A program made the position numbers and the translations under genes. From assembly GCF_030931715.1 (NCBI RefSeq), contig NZ_CP133261.1:2148643-2212642 (forward strand): DNA of 64,000 nucleotides, in the 5' to 3' direction. Below are positions 24,501 through 33,157 of the stretch, one piece after another. The notes beneath the pieces are model-generated. The model had not been told where the DNA came from. It searched no databases and saw only the letters and a program-made list of their open reading frames with translations. Each line of letters starts with the position of its first letter. Within the stretch, counting starts at the first letter, position 1. The stretch comes from Tissierella sp. MB52-C2. Lineage in GTDB: Bacteria; Bacillota; Clostridia; Tissierellales; Tissierellaceae.

Positions 24501-25757
24501 TTAAAATCCATTAGTATAATCTTTTGTATTTATTACTTTCTTAGTTTTTCTAGCTTCTTCTGCTGCAAAGGCCATCATATGACTTTGTACTGAAATACTT
24601 GCAGAAGTTAAACCAGTTTCTGAATTTGCATCAGATTTTACCAGTGCTATAAAGTCTTCCATAATACCAGTGTCTCCACCACCATGACCACCTGATACTA
24701 CTTTTGGTGTTATGACCTTCTTCTCATTTGAAGTAAATAATTGTACTTCAATTTCATTTTTAACATCATCGCCTATGATTTCTCCCATAGTACCCATTAT
24801 CTTAATATTTCTATGAACTTTATTTGTAAATGCAGAAAGATTAAATACAACAGTTACTCCGTTTTCAAAGTTTAACACAGTTCCTTGATGATCAACTACG
24901 TTATTATCACAGCCTCCAAAAACACATCTGCCATAAGGTCCTTCCTCTAAAGCCTTATCAACATTTTCCTTAGTTTGAATTTCTGTTATTACAGAAGTTG
25001 GCCATCTGCCGATATTATCATAATATAGTTTTAATGCTGAATAAGGGCATTCATTCTCAACCTTACAAGTTACGCAACGATCAGATGCCCCTTTTGGTCT
25101 GTTTTCCAATTTAAAATGACTTAATTCTCCAAAGGATGCTATATCTGTACAATCGCTATTAACTAGCCATAAAAGTATATCCATATCATGACAGCTCTTT
25201 TGTAATATTAAAGGACTTGATTCATCACTATTTCTCCAGTTTCCTCTAACAAAGCTATGGGCAAAATGATAATACCCTATATTTTCATTATGTTGAATAG
25301 ATATAACTTTACCAATTACTCCACTATTAATCAATTCCTTAAGTTTAGAATAAAAAGTAGTATATCTTAAAACATGGCATATCATAAATACTTTATTATT
25401 TTGTTTAGCAAGTTTTCCAAGTTCTGCAACTTCTTCTGGTTTATTTGACATTGGTTTTTCAAGTAATATATGATATTGTTTTTCTAAGGCTAATTTCGCC
25501 GGTACAAAGTGAGTATTGTCTGGCGTAGCTATTACTACTGCATCACAGCATTTTTCCTTGCTAAAAAACTCTTCATAGGATTCAAAAGCCCATTCATCAC
25601 TTATATTATGTTTTTTACAAAATTCTTCTCTTTTTAATTTATTGGGTTCTGCAACTGCTACAAACTCTATATTTTCTGGATGTAAAAGAGCGTAATTTCC
25701 ATATATATCCTTTCCACGTTGACCTGCACCTATTAAAGCTACTCTTATCTTTGACAT
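24501..25757 (-). CDS. Gfo/Idh/MocA-family oxidoreductase with cysteine cluster
   Basis: An NAD(P)-dependent sugar oxidoreductase. The Rossmann domain (1-125) has GAGQRG and the catalytic-region EKPMS (100-104); the second domain carries HDMDILLWL. Distinctive is C-x2-C-x5-C (residues 228, 231, 237; RCVTCKVENECPYSA) plus C278 and C283 (GRCVFGGC), a possible metal site seen in one subgroup of this superfamily. The frame opens at 25778, but the ATG at 25757 has AGGAGG upstream. Its role is not fixed: no oxidation step is needed in the GalNAc pathway, so it might modify or cleave an imported glycoside (GH109 enzymes share this fold and act on alpha-GalNAc). Confidence 0.85.
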   Translation of the reverse strand: MSKIRVALIGAGQRGKDIYGNYALLHPENIEFVAVAEPNKLKREEFCKKHNISDEWAFESYEEFFSKEKCCDAVVIATPDNTHFVPAKLALEKQYHILLEKPMSNKPEEVAELGKLAKQNNKVFMICHVLRYTTFYSKLKELINSGVIGKVISIQHNENIGYYHFAHSFVRGNWRNSDESSPLILQKSCHDMDILLWLVNSDCTDIASFGELSHFKLENRPKGASDRCVTCKVENECPYSALKLYYDNIGRWPTSVITEIQTKENVDKALEEGPYGRCVFGGCDNNVVDHQGTVLNFENGVTVVFNLSAFTNKVHRNIKIMGTMGEIIGDDVKNEIEVQLFTSNEKKVITPKVVSGGHGGGDTGIMEDFIALVKSDANSETGLTSASISVQSHMMAFAAEEARKTKKVINTKDYTNGF

Positions 25758-25789
25758 ATTTTTTCTTCCTCCTAACATATATTAAACTC

Positions 25790-26635
25790 TTAACCTTTCG
25801 AACCGGTAGATGCCATTCCTTCAACAAAGTGTTTTTGGAAGATAGCGAATAATACTATCATAGGCCATACTGCCAGTACAGTACCTGCCATTGCAACAGG
25901 GAAGTTTGTTCCGTGCTGACCACTCAAAGTTGATAATCCTGCTGATAATGTCATTTTATCTATAGATGTATTTACTATTAAAGGCCACATCAATGAGTTC
26001 CAACAATATAAACAAGCTGTAATAGCAAGGGCTGCTATTCCTGGCTTCACCAATGGAGTCATTATTTTCCAAAATATTGTAAAATGATTACATCCATCTA
26101 AACGAGCTGCCTCTTCCAATTCTTTTGGAATTCCCATATAAAATTGTCTCATAAGAAAAGTTCCATAGGCACTAAATAGACCTGGAAGCACTAGTGCAGT
26201 AATAGAGTTTAGTAATCCTAGCTTTTTCATAATCATAAACTGTGGTATTAAAAATATTTGTCCTGGTACCATTAATACAGATAAAATCAATACAAATATA
26301 AAGTTCTTACCTTTAAAATTAATTCTTGCAAAGGCATATCCTGCCATGGAACAAAATACAATTTGTCCTATAGTTGTCAGCATTGTATAAACAATAGTGT
26401 TGAAATAAAACTTTCCATAAGGTAAAGTTCTCATAGCCTCCTTATAGTTTTCCCATTGCATTTGTTTAGGAAATATTGTAGGAGGAATAATTGTTGATTC
26501 ACCTAAAGTTTTAAATGATGTTAAAATCATCCAAACAAATGGTATTATAGTTATAATCGCACCTAAAATAAGTAACAGATGTATAATTATTTTGTTGATT
26601 TGCATTCTTTTTTTATTAGATGAAATTTCCTTCAT
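25790..26635 (-). CDS. sugar ABC transporter permease (MalG/UgpE type)
   Basis: Inner-membrane half of the CUT1-type importer. Six membrane segments; the EAA loop that contacts the ATPase reads EAARLDGCNHFTIFWKIMTPLVKPG. It pairs with the MalF/UgpA-type permease at 26655-27590, 19 bases upstream. Ribosome site AGGGAGTAGGA. Confidence 0.94.
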   Translation of the reverse strand: MKEISSNKKRMQINKIIIHLLLILGAIITIIPFVWMILTSFKTLGESTIIPPTIFPKQMQWENYKEAMRTLPYGKFYFNTIVYTMLTTIGQIVFCSMAGYAFARINFKGKNFIFVLILSVLMVPGQIFLIPQFMIMKKLGLLNSITALVLPGLFSAYGTFLMRQFYMGIPKELEEAARLDGCNHFTIFWKIMTPLVKPGIAALAITACLYCWNSLMWPLIVNTSIDKMTLSAGLSTLSGQHGTNFPVAMAGTVLAVWPMIVLFAIFQKHFVEGMASTGSKG

Positions 26636-26654
26636 ATTCCTACTCCCTTCACTT

Positions 26655-27590
26655 CTAGTAGTTTACCCATTTTTTCTGTAGCCTTAATTGAATTGCAGTA
26701 ATAACCAAGATTATCATAAATAATACAATTGATATGGCAGAAGCATATCCTTTTTCTTGGAATTCAAATGCATATTTATAAAATAAATATACTATTGACA
26801 TGGTACTATCTACGGCTAAACTAGTTTTACTAATCATTAAAAATATTAAATCAAACATTTGAAGTGCACCAATTAGTGAAGTTATCATTACAAAAAATAT
26901 AGTTGGTGTTAAAGAAGGAAGCGTTATAGAAAAAAATTGTCTAATAGGACCTGCTCCATCTATGGTTGCCGCTTCGTAATATGCCTTAGGTATGCCTTGT
27001 AATCCAGCTAAGAAATATATAATCTTCATTCCTAATGAACTCCATATTCCTACAATAATTAACGCTCCCATGGCAAATTTAGGGTCTGCAATCCAAGCCT
27101 GTCCTTCAATTCCTACTTTAGCTAGTAGTTGATTAAGTAATCCATACTGTCCGTTATATAACCATTTCCACATCATGGCAATAGCTGCCGGCATAGTAAC
27201 AGCTGGTAAAAAGTATAAAGTTCTATATAATGATAGTCCCTTTATTTTTGAATTTAATAATGTAGCTATAAATAAAGATATGATAATACTAATAGGTACA
27301 CTAATAACTGTAAATTTAACAGTATTTATTAGGGCCTGTGGCACCTTAGGATCAGAAAACACATTTATATAGTTTTCCATTCCAATCCACTTATATTTAC
27401 CGAAAGCTCCCAGGTTTGTAAAACTATAGTATAAATTTTGAAAAAATGCAGCTATATAAAATACTGCTAGTCCCAGCACTGTTGGTAAAATCAATAAATA
27501 TCCCCAAAAAAGATCATTAAGCTTTCTTTTTCCAGATGCCTTTGAGGCCTTATTGTTCTGGTTGTCTTTAATATCAGTAATAGCTTTCAT
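26655..27590 (-). CDS. sugar ABC transporter permease (MalF/UgpA type)
   Basis: The other permease half. Six membrane segments after a polar N-terminus of about 30 residues; EAA loop reads EAATIDGAGPIRQFFSITLPSLTP. AGAAGGAGG precedes the start. A stem-loop region separates it from the binding-protein gene. Confidence 0.94.
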   Translation of the reverse strand: MKAITDIKDNQNNKASKASGKRKLNDLFWGYLLILPTVLGLAVFYIAAFFQNLYYSFTNLGAFGKYKWIGMENYINVFSDPKVPQALINTVKFTVISVPISIIISLFIATLLNSKIKGLSLYRTLYFLPAVTMPAAIAMMWKWLYNGQYGLLNQLLAKVGIEGQAWIADPKFAMGALIIVGIWSSLGMKIIYFLAGLQGIPKAYYEAATIDGAGPIRQFFSITLPSLTPTIFFVMITSLIGALQMFDLIFLMISKTSLAVDSTMSIVYLFYKYAFEFQEKGYASAISIVLFMIILVITAIQLRLQKKWVNY

Positions 27591-27603
27591 GTGATCCTCC
27601 TTC

Positions 27604-27699
27604 TATAATAAGCCCCCGCAGGGTGTAGTTCAAGTTGTCCTGTAAGGGCTTTTACAATCTAAGAGTCAATTAGCCCTGTTTATTATAAGGCTAATTGAC
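27604..27699 (-). promoter_or_regulatory. intergenic stem-loops between binding protein and permease genes
   Basis: On the minus strand GTCAATTAGCC and GGCTAATTGAC (27665-27699) form a perfect 11-base-pair stem with no T-run after it, and AGCCCTTACAGG / CCTGCGGGGGCT form a second, imperfect one. Such structures usually stabilise the binding-protein message and reduce transcription into the permeases. Confidence 0.6.
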
Positions 27700-27712
27700 A
27701 GAATTCAAACTA

Positions 27713-28981
27713 TTATTGTTCTTTAGTTAAAGCCTCATTCATTAACTCAGATATTTTCTTTAATCCTTCTTCTACAGTTATACCTCTATTCCATATTTGT
27801 TTAATATACTCATTTTCTACGTCATTCCATTTTGAAGTATTCAGTGAAACTGGATACATAACTGCATAATCTAATTCATCAACGAAAGCTTTTAAGTTAA
27901 TCTCTGGATGAGCAGCTTCCCAGATATCTAATACTTCTTTATGAGCTGGAATTACTACTCCTGACTTAGCCCATACTTCGTTTGCTTCTTTACTTCCTAA
28001 GAACTTTACAAAATCCCATGCTTCATCCTTATGTTTAGAATTAGCAGCTATGGCATTTGATAATCCATGAATAGTTGCAGCACGCTCTTTTATTAAAGGC
28101 ATTATAGTTAAATCTATATGGTCTTTAATAACTTCATTTTGCATAAATACTGGTACATTCCATGATGCTGCGTACACCATAGCTACTTTTTCACCTTTAA
28201 ATAATTCTATGGCATTTGTGTCAGCTTGTTCTTCAAGGGTTGGTGACAATCCTTCTTCTAAAAGATCTATCCAAATTTTTGTTCCTTCTAAAGCTTCTTT
28301 TGTATCATATCCTGAAGTTTTTCTATCTTCAGAAATTATATATCCTCCCGCTTGAGGAATAGTATCATATATACCTTCTTGTGTGTCAGGTCTTGCAGCT
28401 ATACCATATATTCCTTTTTCTTTATCTGTTAGTTTTCTTGCCGCTTCAACCATATCATCCCAAGTCCAGTTTTCATTTGGATATTCTACGCCCTTTTCAT
28501 CGAAAAGTTTTTTATTATACCAAAGTGCTGTAAGATCCCAGTCTTTTGGTATACCATATAATTTACCATCTACAGTATAAAGATCTATTAATCCTTCTGG
28601 ATAAACGCTAAGATCAATATTATTAGATTCAACTAATTCATCTAATGGAACTAGCATATCATTTGCAGCATATTTAACTATATTAGGTCCATTAATCCAA
28701 AATATATCTGGAAGTACTTCCCCAGTTGCAGCTGTTTCAAGCTTTGTCCAATATTGTCCATATGGAGTTAATTGTATGTCAATTTTTATATTTTCGTTTT
28801 TAGCTTCATACATATCTGCTAGTTCTCTCATAATTGGCTCTTGATATTTATCCCATAGACCAAAAGTTAATGTTGTCTTACCATCTGCCGAGCCATCTGA
28901 ATCTTTTTTTGTGCACCCTGCTACTATAGCAACAAGCATCATCACTACTAATAAAATTGATAAACTTCTTTTAATTTTCAT
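27713..28981 (-). CDS. sugar-binding lipoprotein of the ABC importer
   Basis: Family 1 extracellular solute-binding protein. It has a lipoprotein signal (MKIKRSLSILLVVMMLVAIVAGC) with the lipidated cysteine at 23, a short acidic linker, then the two-lobed binding domain including DIFWINGPNIVKYAANDML. 422 residues is normal. It captures the sugar outside the membrane and hands it to the two permeases. Ribosome site AGGGGGAAG. Confidence 0.93.
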   Translation of the reverse strand: MKIKRSLSILLVVMMLVAIVAGCTKKDSDGSADGKTTLTFGLWDKYQEPIMRELADMYEAKNENIKIDIQLTPYGQYWTKLETAATGEVLPDIFWINGPNIVKYAANDMLVPLDELVESNNIDLSVYPEGLIDLYTVDGKLYGIPKDWDLTALWYNKKLFDEKGVEYPNENWTWDDMVEAARKLTDKEKGIYGIAARPDTQEGIYDTIPQAGGYIISEDRKTSGYDTKEALEGTKIWIDLLEEGLSPTLEEQADTNAIELFKGEKVAMVYAASWNVPVFMQNEVIKDHIDLTIMPLIKERAATIHGLSNAIAANSKHKDEAWDFVKFLGSKEANEVWAKSGVVIPAHKEVLDIWEAAHPEINLKAFVDELDYAVMYPVSLNTSKWNDVENEYIKQIWNRGITVEEGLKKISELMNEALTKEQ

Positions 28982-29041
28982 TTTCTTCCCCCTAACAATT
29001 TTAATAAAGTCCTTTAAGATTCATATATACCTTCAAATGTA

Positions 29042-30208
29042 TTAATATTTATATATAGTAACCCCCTTTACTACTCTATTTACTAATCCACTTGGATTTG
29101 GATTATCTGGTTCAACTTCCGATTTTACAGAAGAAAGCAAAGAAAAAACTTGAGCATATATTGCATACAATAAGGATATAAATCCAACATTAGTTATTCC
29201 ACTATTGTCTTTAGCTAAATATAGATACTCATCTGTAATATCTTCTATTTCTTCATAATAATTATTTGATATTGCTATTAATTTATGGTTACCTGCATCA
29301 TGATAAATTTCCTTCAATATATCGATTTCATATTTACGTGTATAGTCATTATCAGATATATAAACTATGATAATAGAATCATCATTTACTATAGATTTAG
29401 GACCATGTCTAAACCCTAATACAGTTTCACTTTGAGAAACAATTTGACCCCTAGTTAACTCTAAAAGTTTTAATGAACTTTCCTTTGTCAATCCTCTAAA
29501 ATTACTAGAACCTAAATATATGACTCTGCTATAATTAACATCAATAGTTGATTGTATCCCTTTATAATCCTCATCTAATATTCTTTTGCCAGTTGATATA
29601 AGTTTTGCAACTTGCTTTTCATTTTCTTTTAAATTTTCTAAATCAAATATCAATAATGATGTCAGGGTCATACATGAAAAGCTACTTGTCATGGCAAAAC
29701 CTTTATCATTTGATTCCTCTGGCATAGTTAATAATAAAATATTCTCCTTGTCCTTAGATATCTCTGCAAGTTTTCCTTTGCTATTGCAAGTTATGAAAAT
29801 ATGAGATATATCTGATACTAATTCGTTAGCAAGATTATATGCTGCAACACTTTCTGGACTATTTCCTGATCGAGCAAAAGATACTAATATTGTAGGTATA
29901 TCTTTCTTTAAATAAAGCCCTGGATTATCTACTATATCAGTTGTAGCTATGGCCTCATAAATATTTTCTTGGCCTGCATTTAATTTAGCAGCTACTATTT
30001 CACCAACGTAAGCCGAAGTACCAGCTCCTGTTAAGATTACTCTAATATCCTTTTTATTTAATCTTTCCTTTAAGTAATTCCCTATTTCTTTTATATTTGA
30101 CTTTACTATTTCTAGTACTTCACCCCATAGTTCAGGCTGTTGATATATTTCACTGGCTGTATTCAGTCCATTTATCTGAGTCCAGTTTTCCTTAGTGTAT
30201 CCAAACAT
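29042..30208 (-). CDS. agaS: AgaS-type SIS-domain sugar isomerase/deaminase
   Basis: Two SIS domains (about 45-185 and 215-375); the first contains ILTGAGTSAYVGEI and the SIS motif SFARSGNSPESVAAYNLA. AgaS converts galactosamine-6-phosphate to tagatose-6-phosphate with release of ammonia; the length (388) and FRHGPKSIVNDDS in the second domain fit AgaS rather than GlmS or FrlB. It is the first enzyme gene of the cluster, 77 bases after gntR with a candidate operator between them. Confidence 0.9.
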   Translation of the reverse strand: MFGYTKENWTQINGLNTASEIYQQPELWGEVLEIVKSNIKEIGNYLKERLNKKDIRVILTGAGTSAYVGEIVAAKLNAGQENIYEAIATTDIVDNPGLYLKKDIPTILVSFARSGNSPESVAAYNLANELVSDISHIFITCNSKGKLAEISKDKENILLLTMPEESNDKGFAMTSSFSCMTLTSLLIFDLENLKENEKQVAKLISTGKRILDEDYKGIQSTIDVNYSRVIYLGSSNFRGLTKESSLKLLELTRGQIVSQSETVLGFRHGPKSIVNDDSIIIVYISDNDYTRKYEIDILKEIYHDAGNHKLIAISNNYYEEIEDITDEYLYLAKDNSGITNVGFISLLYAIYAQVFSLLSSVKSEVEPDNPNPSGLVNRVVKGVTIYKY

Positions 30209-30239
30209 TTGATCATTCCTTTCTTTAACATCTACTCAT

Positions 30240-30267
30240 AATGACGTTATGATGTTATGATGTCATT
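30240..30267. promoter_or_regulatory. candidate operator between gntR and agaS
   Basis: An imperfect inverted repeat, TGACATCAT and ATAACGTCA around AACATC on the minus strand, with internal repeats of TTATGATG. It lies 32-59 bases upstream of the agaS start codon. Confidence 0.4.
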
Positions 30268-30285
30268 ACCAGTTAGTTTAAATTT

Positions 30286-31005
30286 TTACTTGTTTAATAC
30301 TACTTGATATTTAAATTTATCTCCTCTTGCAACCCCCTTTGTATATTCTATTATAGAATCATTTTCATAAGTAACCCTTTCTATCATCATACTAGGAAAT
30401 CCAGCCTTATATTCTAGAAGATCAGCTTCTAATTCTCTCGTTAATACTGGCTGAAGTGTCTCTTCTGCTTTTGTAAAATTAGCATTATGTTTTTTCATAA
30501 ATATATCATACATTGGAGTGGACTCTAACTCTTCTTTAGTTAGGCCTGGAAATCTATCACAAGGTACAAAACTTGTTTCTAACATCATTGGTTTAAGATC
30601 TGCTAATCTTAGTCTTGTAAAGCAATACACCTTATCTCCTTGTTTTAACTTCATTTTTCTAGATAGCTTTTCATCGCAAGTTATTATATCGAAAGATAAC
30701 ACCTTAGAACTAGGTATTTTTCCTAATTTCTTCATTTCCTCTGTAAAACTATAGAATTTTAATAGGTTCTGTTTAAAAATTTCCGGAGATATGAAAGTTC
30801 CTTTTCCATGGACTCTATAAATATATCCTTCGTTTTCTAATTCTTGTATTGCTTGCCTTACTGTAGATCTACTGATATTATAATTGTTACATAATTCTCT
30901 CTCCGATGGAAGTTGGTCATGGGCCTCTAAGTTACCTTCTTCAATCATTCTAATTATTTCATCCATTAACTGATAGTACAAAGGTATTATGCCACTTCTA
31001 TCCAT
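30286..31005 (-). CDS. GntR/HutC-family regulator of the amino sugar cluster
   Basis: N-terminal winged helix (about 10-72; SERELCNNYNISRSTVRQAI is the recognition unit) and C-terminal UTRA effector domain (about 95-235), the layout of NagR/YvoA and DasR. Effectors of that branch are amino sugar phosphates. It heads the cluster and has a TGGT-N4-ACCA operator overlapping its own transcription start region, so negative autoregulation and control of agaS onward are expected. Confidence 0.92.
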   Translation of the reverse strand: MDRSGIIPLYYQLMDEIIRMIEEGNLEAHDQLPSERELCNNYNISRSTVRQAIQELENEGYIYRVHGKGTFISPEIFKQNLLKFYSFTEEMKKLGKIPSSKVLSFDIITCDEKLSRKMKLKQGDKVYCFTRLRLADLKPMMLETSFVPCDRFPGLTKEELESTPMYDIFMKKHNANFTKAEETLQPVLTRELEADLLEYKAGFPSMMIERVTYENDSIIEYTKGVARGDKFKYQVVLNK

Positions 31006-31071
31006 TATCTCTTCCCTCCATAAAGTTTCTCCTAGTTATATTTGCTGCGTAATTATCATTGTTCTATAATC

Positions 31072-31083
31072 TGGTTAGTACCA
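31072..31083. promoter_or_regulatory. DasR/NagR-like operator (dre-type)
   Basis: TGGTTAGTACCA has the half-sites TGGT and ACCA of the amino sugar regulator box. It begins about 10 bases after the -10 element of the gntR promoter. Confidence 0.6.
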
Positions 31084-31092
31084 CTTTATATT

Positions 31093-31121
31093 ATCATATA
31101 GTATGGCGTATTAAATGTCAA
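31093..31121 (-). promoter_or_regulatory. sigma-A promoter of gntR and the amino sugar cluster
   Basis: Perfect TTGACA (31116-31121) and TATGAT (31093-31098) on the minus strand with a 17-base spacer. Confidence 0.8.
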
Positions 31122-31193
31122 TAATATTCTAAAAATAGTTATATAGCATAATAAAGTGTTATATATTTTGCAATATAATATATCTAAACAACA

Positions 31194-31235
31194 AAATTTC
31201 TCCTAAACTCATAATCTAAAATTTAGGAGAAATTT
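31194..31235. terminator. terminator after the BceB-type permease gene
   Basis: Perfect stem AAATTTCTCCTAAA / TTTAGGAGAAATTT with a 14-base loop. It insulates the Bce module from the amino sugar cluster. Confidence 0.75.
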
Positions 31236-31258
31236 AAACTAATATACAAATATAAATC

Positions 31259-33157
31259 TTATTCAATCATAGATAAAATAGATTTTCTATAGTTCTTTAC
31301 CACAAAGATATATCCTATGGTTTGAATTATAAAAAATATAATAAAGCTAATAAAGATTATTTCAGAATAAATAAAACCTAATCTTGAAACTAAAATACCT
31401 CTCTGTAAAAATAAAAATATAGAAGCTATAGTGAATGGTACATACATTAATATTGCTATATTTTTATAAATTATTGTTGAAAACTCTTTTTTAGACAATC
31501 CTATTTTCATTAAATTCTTAAATTTTATAGCTTCTCTTTCTTTTTCTGTAACTAATCTGAAATAGATCATACTGGCGGAAGCTAATATAAAGATTACGCT
31601 TAGTGCACCGCCAATATATAGTGATAGATTTTTTGTCATCTTTTCTACTTCATAAAGACTGCCGGCAGTAAAGAATCCTACTGGATTTTTCCCATTGTCT
31701 GTTACTATCTGCTCTAGACTACTAGTTGTATCTAAATCTTCCTTCCAATCATAAACATTAAAAATATTGACTTGGTTTATCTTAAATTCGCTTTTATTTA
31801 AGCCATTATAAAGCCCATCTTCTACTACTAAAATGTTTTTAAAATATCCTTCAGGTGTAATTAACTTTTTACCCTCTCCTATAACTTCTAACTCTAGAGT
31901 AGACTCATTCTCTAAGACTTTAAAACTTTCATTGTTATCTAGATCGAAATTCAAATTCTTATTTCCAGGTACTATAAATATTTGATTTTTAGCTAGATTT
32001 AAGAGATCTATATCTAATATTTTTGCAGATTTATTATAATCACTTTCAGAAATAATACCTGTACCTAAATAAATAGTATCCTTTAACGTAAGAACATCAA
32101 ATTTTGAATTTATATATTCATCTTTTTTAGACAATATATTTTTCAATGTTTCTAGTTTTTCTTCTGGATTTACTGTATTTTCATCAACAATGTATATATA
32201 ATTAAATGGATAGCTTTCTAATGTCTTAGCCTCTACATCTTTTCTCATTCCATATAAAAGTGTAGTTGTAGAAAAAGCTGATATCAGCAAAATAGTCAGC
32301 ATAAATATCATATTTATATTAGTTCTAAATTTTGATTTAAACTCGGATATTAGAAGCATATTGATTTTCTTATAATAATGTCTACTTTTAATAAATAATC
32401 CTAGAGCTAATTTAGTAATCAATATAATTGAAAAATATAGACTCATTAATCCCAATAAAAAGACTCCAAATATTCCTATGATATTACTTAATGCTAATTC
32501 CATTTTTCCTAGAAGAATTAGAGTTATTAGAATAGAAATAGATATAATTCCTAAAGATATAAAAAGTGGCGATAATCTTACATCTTTTTCATCCTTTTTA
32601 TGAGACTTTAGTAAATTTAAGGTTTTCTCTTTTCTTATAAATCTAGGTGATATAGTAGATACTAAGGCAAATAATCCGAAAAACATAACGGATGTTAATA
32701 TCATGGCTTTTATGGGAAAATACATATTGAAACCCTCTATTCCTAAAGCATAACTAGAAACCATAAGGGCAAGGGGACTAAGAGCTACTCCTAAAATAAT
32801 TGCCACTATAATTGCAGCAATACCAATTATCATGTTTTCTATAAATATCATTCTGTTGATATGTTTTTTACTTGCACCATTTAATATAAAAATCCCCAAT
32901 GTCCTTTCCCTATTTTTTAAAAAAGCGCCTATAGAATAAGATATAAAGAAAAAAGAAAATAGATAGATCAATATATTCCCAGCTGCCATAGACAGAGATA
33001 GAGACGACCCATGAGCAATTACACTTAAATCTGGATGAAACATAGAAACTGAAAATAAGAAAAATAGTAAAACTGAAAATATGCTACTTAAAAAATATGC
33101 TAAATAAGTCCATTTGTCTCTCCATACATTATTAAAAGCTAACTTTCTAAATGTCAT
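31259..33157 (-). CDS. BceB-type ABC transporter permease
   Basis: Membrane subunit of a peptide-antibiotic detoxification transporter. 632 residues with ten predicted membrane segments and a large outside domain (about 300-525) between segments 7 and 8, the diagnostic BceB layout; FtsX-type domains occur near both ends. BceB proteins free lipid II cycle intermediates from bacitracin-like or lantibiotic peptides and signal to the BceS kinase. The start ATG has TAGGAGGGA and overlaps the end of the ATPase gene by 11 bases. Confidence 0.92.
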   Translation of the reverse strand: MTFRKLAFNNVWRDKWTYLAYFLSSIFSVLLFFLFSVSMFHPDLSVIAHGSSLSLSMAAGNILIYLFSFFFISYSIGAFLKNRERTLGIFILNGASKKHINRMIFIENMIIGIAAIIVAIILGVALSPLALMVSSYALGIEGFNMYFPIKAMILTSVMFFGLFALVSTISPRFIRKEKTLNLLKSHKKDEKDVRLSPLFISLGIISISILITLILLGKMELALSNIIGIFGVFLLGLMSLYFSIILITKLALGLFIKSRHYYKKINMLLISEFKSKFRTNINMIFMLTILLISAFSTTTLLYGMRKDVEAKTLESYPFNYIYIVDENTVNPEEKLETLKNILSKKDEYINSKFDVLTLKDTIYLGTGIISESDYNKSAKILDIDLLNLAKNQIFIVPGNKNLNFDLDNNESFKVLENESTLELEVIGEGKKLITPEGYFKNILVVEDGLYNGLNKSEFKINQVNIFNVYDWKEDLDTTSSLEQIVTDNGKNPVGFFTAGSLYEVEKMTKNLSLYIGGALSVIFILASASMIYFRLVTEKEREAIKFKNLMKIGLSKKEFSTIIYKNIAILMYVPFTIASIFLFLQRGILVSRLGFIYSEIIFISFIIFFIIQTIGYIFVVKNYRKSILSMIE

